The position numbers and the translations under genes were made by a program. Below, one piece after another: positions 1-5,265 of a stretch of 6,032 bases of DNA; position 1 is the first letter of the stretch; each line of letters begins with the position of its first letter. The DNA is taken from contig SYFI01000013.1 in NCBI GenBank assembly GCA_005800465.1, positions 1 to 6,032 on the forward strand, in the 5' to 3' direction. This stretch comes from Actinomycetota bacterium. Lineage in GTDB: Bacteria; Actinomycetota; Thermoleophilia; Miltoncostaeales; Miltoncostaeaceae. The notes under the pieces are model-generated. The model saw nothing but the letters and a program-made list of their open reading frames with translations. It was not told the origin of the DNA and did no database searches.

Positions 1-149
1 AGGGCGTGGAACTAACCCTGCGCGGTCGCCTTATCCAACAGAGCGGCCGCGGCTTTCGCGCGGTGGTGAGTGTGCATTCGGGTGAGACCCTCGTGGCCGA
101 GGGCGAGGGCATGTGTGTACTCCGCGCTGATTCCAGTGGCGCTGAGTAG
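1..149 (+). CDS. Hotdog-fold thioesterase-like protein, C-terminal fragment (partial)
   Basis: This is an open frame running in from the left edge (first full codon at 3) and ending at TAG 147-149; the 5' part lies outside the window. The visible 48 residues begin GVELTLRGRL and include the pattern FRAVVSVHSGETLVAEGEG. A glycine turn followed by LVAEGEG resembles the last two beta-strands of PaaI/4HBT hotdog-fold acyl-CoA thioesterases, where the strand often reads 'LVAEA.G'. The catalytic residues of this fold lie in the missing N-terminal part, so activity cannot be judged. The gene ends 43 nt before mqnD on the same strand and is probably co-transcribed with it. The family call rests on the strand pattern alone, and another beta-rich protein is possible. 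The reading frame itself is well supported because it is open to the edge and reads as sensible protein. Confidence 0.55.
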   Translation, partial: GVELTLRGRLIQQSGRGFRAVVSVHSGETLVAEGEGMCVLRADSSGAE

Positions 150-178
150 CATCGGCCACCATTCCGACCGCTCCAACC

Positions 179-183
179 GGAGG
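179..183 (+). promoter_or_regulatory. Ribosome binding site of mqnD
   Basis: GGAGG lies 9 nt before ATG 193. It fixes the mqnD start there rather than at the in-frame GTG at 70, which would add 41 residues that lie over the upstream gene and do not resemble MqnD. Confidence 0.8.
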
Positions 184-192
184 CACCACCAC

Positions 193-1032
193 ATGACGCT
201 GATCCGCCTGGGTCACAGCCCGGACCCCGACGACGCGTTCATGTTCTACGCGCTCGCCAAGGACCTGATCCCCACCCACGGGTTTGAGTTCGAGCACGTG
301 CTGCGCGATATCGAAACACTCAACCGCTGGGCGATGGAGGGGCGCCTCGAGGTCACCGCGATCTCGGTGCACGCCTATGCGAGCGTGGCCGACAAGTACC
401 GCCTGCTCCCGCACGGGGCATCGATGGGCGAGCAGTACGGCCCCATGGTGGTGGCGCGTGAGGCCATCGACCCCGCCACACTCCCGAGTCTGAAAGTGGC
501 CGTACCGGGTCGTCTCACCAGCGCATTTCTTGAGCTGCAGCTGGCTGTGGGGCGCATTGCCGAGCCGCTCGTGGTGCCGTTTGACGAGATTCTGGACGTG
601 GTGGAGCGTGGCGATGCCGATGCCGGGCTGGTCATCCACGAAGGGCAGCTCACCTACGAGAGTCAGGGCCTGATCAACATTCTTGATCTCGGCACGTGGT
701 GGCACGACCTCACCGGAGGCCTGCCGCTTCCCCTCGGCGCCAATGCCGTGCGTCGCGACATCGAGGGCGATGAGATGGTGCGGCTGTCCCACGTGCTGCG
801 CGACAGCATTCAGTACAGCCTCGACAACCGGGCGGGCGCGCTGGCCTACGCAGCCGAGTACGGCCGCGGCCTGAACGACGCCCTTAACGATCAGTTCGTT
901 GGCATGTACGTCAACGACCGCACACTGGACTACGGCGAAGATGGCCGTGAAGCTGTTCGCGAATTGCTGCGCCGCGGCATCGAGGCCGGGCTCATCGACC
1001 ATGCCGTGTCCGTCGACTTCGTGGAGGGCTGA
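193..1032 (+). CDS. mqnD: 1,4-dihydroxy-6-naphthoate synthase (MqnD), futalosine menaquinone pathway
   Basis: MqnD converts cyclic dehypoxanthine futalosine to 1,4-dihydroxy-6-naphthoate, the ring precursor of menaquinone in the futalosine route, in the cytoplasm. The 279-residue protein has the family length. Its N-terminus carries the diagnostic LGHSPDPDDAFMFYAL (residues 6-21), followed by the conserved TAISVHAYA (55-63), the YGPMVVAR segment (82-89), the VAVPGRLTSA stretch (102-111), and GLVIHEGQLTY (145-155). His149 of that last motif matches by position the histidine proposed as catalytic base in the Thermus thermophilus enzyme (His145 there). The fold is a periplasmic-binding-protein-like two-lobe domain. 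The start is set by GGAGG at 179-183. The next gene starts 5 nt after the stop, with its SD inside the 3' end of mqnD, so translation is probably coupled. No other mqn gene is visible in the window. Confidence 0.95.
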   Translation: MTLIRLGHSPDPDDAFMFYALAKDLIPTHGFEFEHVLRDIETLNRWAMEGRLEVTAISVHAYASVADKYRLLPHGASMGEQYGPMVVAREAIDPATLPSLKVAVPGRLTSAFLELQLAVGRIAEPLVVPFDEILDVVERGDADAGLVIHEGQLTYESQGLINILDLGTWWHDLTGGLPLPLGANAVRRDIEGDEMVRLSHVLRDSIQYSLDNRAGALAYAAEYGRGLNDALNDQFVGMYVNDRTLDYGEDGREAVRELLRRGIEAGLIDHAVSVDFVEG

Positions 1033-1036
1033 CCGG

Positions 1037-1468
1037 GTGGCGGATCGCGACTGGGAAGCCGAGATCGACATCTGGACCGAGCGGTTCAGGCACATCCCCG
1101 ATCCCCCGGCCGCATTCGCGAACGCGATCCGCGATGGATGGAACCCGGAGGATCGCCAGGCCCTTGCAGCCGAAGCGGCCGCCTACGCCGTGCGCCACGA
1201 GGGATGGGTCGCGCAGATCATCGGTGGCGATTGGGATCTGGTGCGGCTCGACCTCCGCGACCCGTGCGGAGCATGTGTCCGGTATGGGGGATCTCCCTAC
1301 TCGCTCTCAGGCGCCACTCCCGATCTGCCTCCGTCCCCGCCGCTGCCAATCTGTCCATCGTGCCGGCACACGCTCAACCTTCTCACGCCCTTCTTCATGC
1401 AGAGCGTGGGGACCCACCCCGAGGACCTCGCCGCCGAGGCGGTCCCATACGAGCCGATCGAGGATTGA
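1037..1468 (+). CDS. Uncharacterised protein with two CxxC pairs (possible zinc ribbon)
   Basis: This is a 143-residue cytoplasmic protein that I do not recognise. The N-terminal half is probably helical and rich in Trp and acidic residues (DWEAEIDIWTERF, residues 5-17; EGWVAQIIGGDWDLV, 55-69). The C-terminal half has Cys77-x2-Cys80 and Cys106-x2-Cys109 separated by 25 residues with many Pro, Ser and Gly. This is a zinc-ribbon-like spacing, although a structural metal site or redox pair is equally possible. The C-terminus is acidic (YEPIED). The GTG start at 1037 is chosen because GAGG at 1024-1027 lies 9 nt upstream; an ATG at 899 in the same frame would overlap mqnD by 134 nt and has no such support. 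The gene lies 4 nt after mqnD and 4 nt before the membrane-protein gene. This suggests one operon, but a role in menaquinone synthesis is only a guess by position. Confidence 0.8.
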   Translation: MADRDWEAEIDIWTERFRHIPDPPAAFANAIRDGWNPEDRQALAAEAAAYAVRHEGWVAQIIGGDWDLVRLDLRDPCGACVRYGGSPYSLSGATPDLPPSPPLPICPSCRHTLNLLTPFFMQSVGTHPEDLAAEAVPYEPIED

Positions 1469-1472
1469 CCCC

Positions 1473-2219
1473 GTGAGTACCGATGCCCGCCAGCCGGGAC
1501 CCATCACATTCGGCCAACTGCTCTCGCGCGCATGGCGCATGTACCGGGCAGAGCCGTTGCTGTTTCTTGTTCTCACCGCGGTCACCGTGATCCCCGTGGG
1601 AATCCTGTCGGGCATCGCCAGCGCGGCCGCCACCGACGCAACCAGCACGCAGCGTGCGGCAGCGGTCATATTCATCGCCGTCATCCCCGCGCTGTTGCTG
1701 CTCCCCGTCAGCGGGGCAGCCGTGGCGATGGCCACCGTGCGTCGCCTCACCGGCGACCGCATCAGTGCCGGTGCCGCCCTCGAGCGTGTGGGAGTGCGAT
1801 TCTGGATCCTCTTCGGCGCCTTGGTGCTGGTGACGCTCGGCGTGATCGTGGGCCTCTTCGCGCTCGTCATCCCGGGCATCTTCCTTGCCGTGCTGTGGCT
1901 GTTTGCCGGACAGGCGGCCGTCATTGAGGGCAAGGGCGTGACCGACTCCCTGCGCCGCAGTCAGGATCTGATCCGCGGGTCCTGGTGGACGGTCTTTCTC
2001 GCGTGGCTCCTCATTCAGGTGGTGGCGGGCGTGGCGCAGGTGCTCATCGGGGTGATCGGGGTGCTCATCTTCGTCTCCCTCGACGGCACGGCTCTCACTG
2101 CCGCCAACACCATCTGGAGCACGCTCACCCAGTTGGTGGTGCAGCCCTTCGCTCTCATCGCATTCGCGCTGCTGTACGCGGACCGCGTCATCAGGGTGGA
2201 CGGCCACCTGCCCGAATAA
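1473..2219 (+). CDS. Multi-pass membrane protein (resembles GPDPase membrane-domain/DUF975-type families)
   Basis: A 248-residue integral membrane protein. After a short soluble N-terminus with an amphipathic stretch (FGQLLSRAWRMYRAEPLLF, 13-31), I see about six hydrophobic segments: roughly 29-51, 63-88, 110-132, 134-150, 172-201 and 214-236. The loop IEGKGVTDSLRRSQDLIRGSWW (151-172), with a P-G-I-F segment just before it (134-137), is the pattern of families annotated as 'glycerophosphoryl diester phosphodiesterase membrane domain' or DUF975-like proteins. The ending LLYADRVIRVDG resembles their usual 'LLY.D.R.R.EG' tail. No catalytic phosphodiesterase domain is present. The GTG start at 1473 has GAGGA at 1460-1464 upstream; an earlier in-frame ATG at 1134 would place over 110 unlikely residues across the preceding gene. 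It is the last gene of the mqnD unit. Its function is unknown. Confidence 0.85.
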   Translation: MSTDARQPGPITFGQLLSRAWRMYRAEPLLFLVLTAVTVIPVGILSGIASAAATDATSTQRAAAVIFIAVIPALLLLPVSGAAVAMATVRRLTGDRISAGAALERVGVRFWILFGALVLVTLGVIVGLFALVIPGIFLAVLWLFAGQAAVIEGKGVTDSLRRSQDLIRGSWWTVFLAWLLIQVVAGVAQVLIGVIGVLIFVSLDGTALTAANTIWSTLTQLVVQPFALIAFALLYADRVIRVDGHLPE

Positions 2220-2221
2220 GT

Positions 2222-2275
2222 GCCGGGGGAACATCGCGGTCGCGGGGCGACCGGCGGGGCCCACACCACCCCGGC
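2222..2275 (+). terminator. Possible terminator-like nested stem-loops after the mqnD operon
   Basis: Just after the stop codon of the membrane-protein gene, CGGTCGC (2237-2243) and GCGACCG (2247-2253) form a perfect 7-bp stem with a 3-nt loop. Outer arms GCCGGGG (2222-2228) and CCCCGGC (2269-2275) are also exact complements and enclose it. No U-tract follows, so intrinsic termination is uncertain. The stems could instead protect the 3' end of the mRNA. The position at the end of the operon supports a 3'-end role. Confidence 0.35.
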
Positions 2276-2338
2276 CGAGTGCAATCCTCTACTGACGTGA
2301 AGGAATGATGAGCGGGACGAGATCCCCACCAAACCTGA

Positions 2339-2373
2339 CAATGCGGGTGGGTGTTTACAAATCGCCCGCATTG
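2339..2373. repeat. 9-bp perfect inverted repeat with 17-nt centre
   Basis: CAATGCGGG (2339-2347) and CCCGCATTG (2365-2373) are exact reverse complements around an A/T-richer centre containing TGTTTACAAA. Arm spacing of about 26 bp start to start places both arms on nearly the same DNA face for a dimeric or tetrameric regulator; alternatively the transcript could form a 9-bp hairpin. It overlaps the CTGACA and TACAAA promoter-like hexamers. No protein is identified as its binder. Confidence 0.5.
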
Positions 2374-2395
2374 GCGCGGCTATACCTCAACATCC

Positions 2396-2421
2396 GGGTC
2401 ACCAAGTGTTACCCGTGACCC
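2396..2421. repeat. GGGTCAC/GTGACCC inverted repeat with a tandem GTTACCC copy
   Basis: GGGTCAC (2396-2402) is the exact reverse complement of GTGACCC (2415-2421). A third near-copy, GTTACCC (2408-2414), abuts the right arm head to tail, giving three related 7-bp half-sites in 26 bp. This is typical of clustered operator half-sites but also compatible with an mRNA 5'-UTR stem. It lies 36-62 nt before the regulator start codon. Confidence 0.4.
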
Positions 2422-2433
2422 CATAGGTCTCTT

Positions 2434-2453
2434 ACAACCTGCTGCGAGGTTGT
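2434..2453. promoter_or_regulatory. Palindrome overlapping the SD of the Crp-type gene (possible self-operator)
   Basis: ACAACCT (2434-2440) and AGGTTGT (2447-2453) form a perfect 7+6+7 palindrome. The right arm contains most of the only SD (GAGG, 2446-2449), 8 nt before ATG 2458. A 6-bp centre between inverted half-sites is the geometry used by Crp-family dimers, so binding by the downstream product is possible. In RNA the same arms would form a hairpin hiding the SD. The choice between these cannot be made from sequence. Confidence 0.45.
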
Positions 2454-2457
2454 CCGC

Positions 2458-3189
2458 ATGGCCACTCTCACACCGCTCCCCACGATCCCGTCCGCCGCCA
2501 TCGGGGACACACTGCGGCCGGCGCTCTCGCGCCAGGACCTGTTCGACGGGATTCCACGAAGGGACCTTGACCTCCTCGACGCCCGCCTGCCTTTGGTGCG
2601 CTGGGCCCGGGATGCCGAAAGTCCGGCCGCGCTCATGCGCGGTGACCACGTGTACCTGGTTCGCCAGGGACGCATCGCCCTCTACGACTCACCCGAGCAC
2701 GGTCCTGACGTCATGACCGCCATCGTCGAGCCAGGCGCCGTGTACTCGTCGCTCGGTCTCGAACGCATGCCCCGTGCGGCGGCGCTTGAAATGAGCGCAG
2801 TCACACCACTTCCGATCCACGCCGTTGAGGCACTCGTCACCCGCTACCCGCGGTTTGGCGTAAACCTCGCCGTGGCGCTCTCGAGCAGGCTCATCAACCT
2901 GCGCGAGACCGTCGGCATCGTGTCGGAGATGCGGGTAGAGGACCGGCTGCGACGCAGGCTTCACCAGATCGCCGAGCAGATCGGCACGGCCGCCCCTGAG
3001 GGTGTCCGGATTGGTCTCGACCTCACACATGCACAGTGGGCATCGCTCATCGGCGCATCGCGTGAGGCAGTGACCACCGCCTTCGGCAAGCTCCGCACCG
3101 CCGGAGAAGTGGAAATGGACGGCCGCGCCATCACGATCCCGTGGGGCGCCATGCGCGCCGCAGGGGAGCCCGCCGTACTGGCGAGATAG
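2458..3189 (+). CDS. Crp/Fnr-family transcriptional regulator
   Basis: A 243-residue regulator of usual family length. Residues about 26-145 form the cyclic-nucleotide-binding-like beta-barrel: the opening RQDLFDGIPRRDLDLL is the typical first helix, followed by GDHVYLVRQGRIALYDS (62-78) and VEPGAVYSSLGL (90-101). A long dimerisation helix follows (about 135-175). The C-terminal winged helix-turn-helix is LTHAQWASLIGASREAVTTAFGKLRTAGEVE (189-219), with recognition helix SREAVTTAFGKL and a wing at DGRAITI. The R-E pair matches E. coli CRP Arg180-Glu181, but the CRP Arg185 position is Thr207, so the DNA half-site probably differs. The usual cAMP-site R-S/T-A motif is not visible after the barrel glycine, and the protein has no cysteine, which excludes an FNR-type Fe-S cluster. 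Its effector is unknown. ATG 2458 is supported by GAGG at 2446-2449. It is probably transcribed alone. Confidence 0.92.
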   Translation: MATLTPLPTIPSAAIGDTLRPALSRQDLFDGIPRRDLDLLDARLPLVRWARDAESPAALMRGDHVYLVRQGRIALYDSPEHGPDVMTAIVEPGAVYSSLGLERMPRAAALEMSAVTPLPIHAVEALVTRYPRFGVNLAVALSSRLINLRETVGIVSEMRVEDRLRRRLHQIAEQIGTAAPEGVRIGLDLTHAQWASLIGASREAVTTAFGKLRTAGEVEMDGRAITIPWGAMRAAGEPAVLAR

Positions 3190-3203
3190 CGCACAAGTGG
3201 AAT

Positions 3204-3237
3204 GGTGGTGGTGCCCGGGGCTCTGAGTGCCACCGCC
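3204..3237 (+). terminator. Weak hairpin after the Crp-type gene
   Basis: GGTGGTGGT (3204-3212) can pair with GCCACCGCC (3229-3237) over 9 bp including two G-U pairs, with a 16-nt loop, 14 nt after the stop codon. No U-tract follows. It is only a possible terminator, and the G+C-rich triplet repeats make chance pairing likely. Confidence 0.25.
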
Positions 3238-3249
3238 GGAACCGCCCCG

Positions 3250-3285
3250 TGGTCATGACGCCGCTGGGCAGGGCATTATTCAAGC
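3250..3285 (+). promoter_or_regulatory. Possible leaderless promoter of the deacetylase gene
   Basis: TGGTCA (3250-3255, four of six -35 consensus bases) and CATTAT (3274-3279, four of six -10 consensus bases) are separated by 18 nt. The -10 ends 6 nt before GTG 3286, so transcription would start on or next to the start codon. The absence of any SD before this GTG agrees with leaderless translation. No start-site data are available. Confidence 0.35.
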
Positions 3286-4200
3286 GTGGCACCCGAGCGC
3301 AGAAACTCGTCGCAGTCGCGACCGCCGCGCAGACGTCCGCGCGCGCGGCGGCGGCGCGTGAATCCTCTGCTTATCGGGCTGGTCGCCCTAGTGGTGGGAA
3401 TCGCCGCCATCGGGCTGGCGACGCGTGGCGGTGATGCCCCGACATCACGGGCCACAGCCGACCCCGTCATCCCCTCCGTCACCACCCCGAGCGCATCAGC
3501 CGATCAGCTGGGGCCGCTCGATCAGGAGCTGGTGAGCATCGGGGCGAAGGGCGTGAGCATCCATAGCGCCGGGGGACGCCGCAAGGTGGTGGCGCTCACG
3601 TTTGACGATGGCCCCGGCAAGGACACCCCATCCGTCCTGTCGATCCTCAAGCAGAACAACGTGCCGGCCACATTTTTTGTGGTGGGAAGGGAGATCCAGG
3701 CCAACCCGCAGATGCTGAGCCAGCAGATCGCGCAGGGAAATCAGATCGGCGTCCACACGTGGGATCACCAGGACATGACCAAGTTGTCATCGGCCAAGCA
3801 GCAGAAGCAGATCATGGATACCCAGAACGCGATCATCAATGCGACCGGCACGCCCAGTCGCCTTTTCCGGGCGCCCTACGGCGCGGTAAGCCCGTCGGTG
3901 ATCGCAACGGCGCAGAAGAACAAACTGCTGTCAGTGCTCTGGGAGACCGACCCCAACGACTGGCAGCAGCCGGATGCGGCCACGATCGTGCAGCGTGTGA
4001 TGTCGCAGGTGAGCCCCGGCACGATCATCCTGCTGCACGATGGTGGCGGCGACCGCGCCAACACCGTCGCTGCGCTGCCCACCATCATCAGGGAACTCAA
4101 GAAGCAGGGCTACGGGTTCGCCACCGTCGGGGACCTTGTGATCTCCGACCCGCCCACCGCCAGCGATATGTCGGTTGACGGCAAGGGCGTCACCGAGTAG
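3286..4200 (+). CDS. Membrane-anchored polysaccharide deacetylase (NodB domain)
   Basis: This predicted carbohydrate esterase family 4 enzyme removes N-acetyl groups from peptidoglycan or another envelope glycan, outside the cytoplasmic membrane. The 304-residue protein starts with a strongly basic stretch (residues 12-24), then one hydrophobic segment (about 26-46) acting as signal anchor. A Ser/Thr/Ala-rich linker (51-98) precedes the catalytic domain (about 99-287). All NodB motifs are present: TFDDGP (105-110; Asp107 catalytic base, Asp108 metal ligand), HTWDH (157-161; His157 and His161 metal ligands), RAPYG (195-199), DPNDW (222-226) and LLHDGG (249-254; His251 catalytic acid). GTG 3286 is the first possible start after an in-frame TGA at 3256-3258; GTG 3358 would remove the basic region and is less likely. 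No SD is seen. The last 11 bp overlap the convergent HAD gene. The true substrate cannot be told from sequence. Confidence 0.93.
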   Translation: MAPERRNSSQSRPPRRRPRARRRRVNPLLIGLVALVVGIAAIGLATRGGDAPTSRATADPVIPSVTTPSASADQLGPLDQELVSIGAKGVSIHSAGGRRKVVALTFDDGPGKDTPSVLSILKQNNVPATFFVVGREIQANPQMLSQQIAQGNQIGVHTWDHQDMTKLSSAKQQKQIMDTQNAIINATGTPSRLFRAPYGAVSPSVIATAQKNKLLSVLWETDPNDWQQPDAATIVQRVMSQVSPGTIILLHDGGGDRANTVAALPTIIRELKKQGYGFATVGDLVISDPPTASDMSVDGKGVTE

Positions 4201-4783
4201 CGCGCGTCGGGGCCGCGAGGAAGCGGTCCACCTCCGTACACCACGTGTCGTCATCACCCGCAGCGACGGCCGTGATGCCGAGCGACCGGGCCGCCTCAAG
4301 GTTGCGCGGCTGGTCGTCGACGATGAGCACATCCTTGGCGGCGGTGCCATCGGCCAGGAGCACTGCCCATGCCGCGGGATCGGGCTTCACGTGCCCCCCG
4401 ATACTCGAGATGACCACGTGGTCGACCACATCTGCGAGCCCGGTCTGTGCCAGCACGGGCTGAAGCCACTCATGCCGATGGTTGGAGATGATCCAGATGT
4501 CGGCGACCTCGCGCCATGCGGCCACGCGCGCCGGGTCGATACGCGGGCGCAGGTTGAGGATTGCCATACGGTCGGACGCATCGGGCACCGGCACCCCGAG
4601 GGCGTGCCAGAAAGCTGATTCGGGAACACGACCACCCCAGTAGTCGTCACGAAAGGAGCCCCGGAAGAGATCGCGCACTGCGCTGGGATCCACGCCCAGG
4701 CGATCGGCGGCCCGTGCCGGGAAGGTGGGCATGAGCGAATCGATGAGGACGCCGCCGGCGTCGAGTCCGAGCCGGCGGGTCAG
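4190..4783 (-). CDS. HAD-superfamily hydrolase, probable CTG start
   Basis: This predicted cytoplasmic haloacid-dehalogenase-like phosphatase has 197 residues when read from CTG 4783. Motif I is LGLDAGGVLIDS with the Asp8 nucleophile; Gly10 occupies the usual +2 Asp position, as in the 'DLGGV' branch of HAD proteins. A helical cap follows (about 20-85), then motif II IISNH (Ser100), motif III HVKPDP (Lys133), and motif IV VLIVDDQPRN (Asp156, Asp157). The first ATG (4732) would delete motif I and the catalytic Asp, so it cannot be the true start of an active enzyme. In-frame CTG 4783 overlaps the TGA of the upstream lipoprotein gene as CTGA (4-nt overlap) and has GAGG (complement of 4792-4795) exactly 8 nt before it. 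The gene is last in a three-gene minus-strand operon. The substrate is unknown. Confidence 0.88.
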   Translation of the reverse strand: MTRRLGLDAGGVLIDSLMPTFPARAADRLGVDPSAVRDLFRGSFRDDYWGGRVPESAFWHALGVPVPDASDRMAILNLRPRIDPARVAAWREVADIWIISNHRHEWLQPVLAQTGLADVVDHVVISSIGGHVKPDPAAWAVLLADGTAAKDVLIVDDQPRNLEAARSLGITAVAAGDDDTWCTEVDRFLAAPTRATR

Positions 4784-5265
4784 GCGGCGGGCCTCGTGGC
4801 CACGTGGATGGCAGCGGCGGCACGTGCCGCCTGTGCAACGGCCACGTCGAGGGCCGTCACATCGCCCGCCTCCGCGGCATCCGCGGCGGCACGGAGCGCA
4901 GATGCCAGAGTGACGTCAAGCGGGGCGACGCGCCTGCGCTGTGACTCCAGGCGCTGATCGTCCAGTCGCGCCGCCGACAACTGCTCTGCCGCCCGCTCGG
5001 CGCGTGCTGCAGCGGCAGCGAGGCCAGCTGCACCTGCCTGCGCTTGGGCCGCGGTGAGACCATTGGGCAGGGCGTCGAGGCGGATGCTGGCAGCGCGGGC
5101 GGCGGCCACCGCCTCACGTACGAGTGCCAGATAGTGCGACGGGCTCACGGTTGTGCCGGGCGCGACCTGCGCGGTAGGCACCGGATCGGGCGCACCACCG
5201 CAACCGGCGAGCCCGGCCGTGCCCAGCACGGCAGTGGCGATCAGGACGAGGGCTGCGCGGCGGAT
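4780..5265 (-). CDS. Alanine-rich small lipoprotein, probable ATC start
   Basis: The protein has 161 residues when read from ATC 5265. It is probably a membrane-attached lipoprotein on the outer face of the membrane. The N-terminus reads Arg-Arg, a hydrophobic core, then LAG-Cys22, a complete type II signal peptide. After a Pro-rich spacer, SPSHYLALVR (41-50) starts a highly Ala-rich, helical and possibly coiled-coil body that runs to the C-terminus with many Ala, Arg, Leu and Gln. No catalytic motif is visible. The start is uncertain. No ATG, GTG or TTG in frame gives a full signal peptide. ATC 5265 has GAGG (complement of 5274-5277) 8 nt upstream and supplies the Arg-Arg region. CTG 5244 overlaps the previous stop but has no SD, and GTG 5229 leaves only nine residues before Cys. 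It resembles the upstream gene and is coupled to the HAD gene. Confidence 0.75.
   Translation of the reverse strand: MRRAALVLIATAVLGTAGLAGCGGAPDPVPTAQVAPGTTVSPSHYLALVREAVAAARAASIRLDALPNGLTAAQAQAGAAGLAAAAARAERAAEQLSAARLDDQRLESQRRRVAPLDVTLASALRAAADAAEAGDVTALDVAVAQAARAAAAIHVATRPAA

Larger units (their letters stand above)
2220..2457. other. 238-bp intergenic region rich in inverted repeats
   Basis: This region separates the mqnD operon from the Crp-type regulator. It has lower G+C in its second half than the genes around it. It contains the stem-loops at 2222-2275, then three palindromic elements: 2339-2373, 2396-2421 and 2434-2453. A -35-like CTGACA (2335-2340) with TACAAA (2356-2361) 15 nt further on, and a TATACC/CTATAC element near 2380-2386, could be promoter parts, but no pair has both good hexamers and good spacing. 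I see no convincing gene in it. Confidence 0.6.

Noticed and set aside
31..1095. 354-codon minus-strand open frame opposite mqnD
   Set aside because: It is the antisense shadow of a clearly recognised gene, favoured by high G+C; the His/Val/Arg-rich product has no family pattern.
1395..2264. 289-codon minus-strand open frame opposite the membrane-protein gene
   Set aside because: The product is an Asp/Glu/His/Gln-rich string typical of antisense reading of a membrane protein; no domain or SD.
2305..2418. 37-codon small frame with an AAGGA-like sequence before two ATGs
   Set aside because: The SD abuts the ATG, codon use differs from the neighbours (AGA, CTA, GTT), and it runs across two inverted repeats that explain the region better.
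3141..3434. 97-codon plus-strand frame bridging the regulator and deacetylase
   Set aside because: It overlaps both real genes out of frame and encodes an Arg/Ala-rich string.
4175..4618. 147-codon plus-strand frame opposite the HAD gene
   Set aside because: HAD motifs II-IV are on the minus strand; this product is a shadow without motifs.
5221..5244. CTG 5244 (CTGA overlap) or GTG 5229 as start of the second lipoprotein
   Set aside because: Neither has a good SD; both remove the Arg-Arg region and shorten the signal peptide. Kept only as alternatives to ATC 5265.
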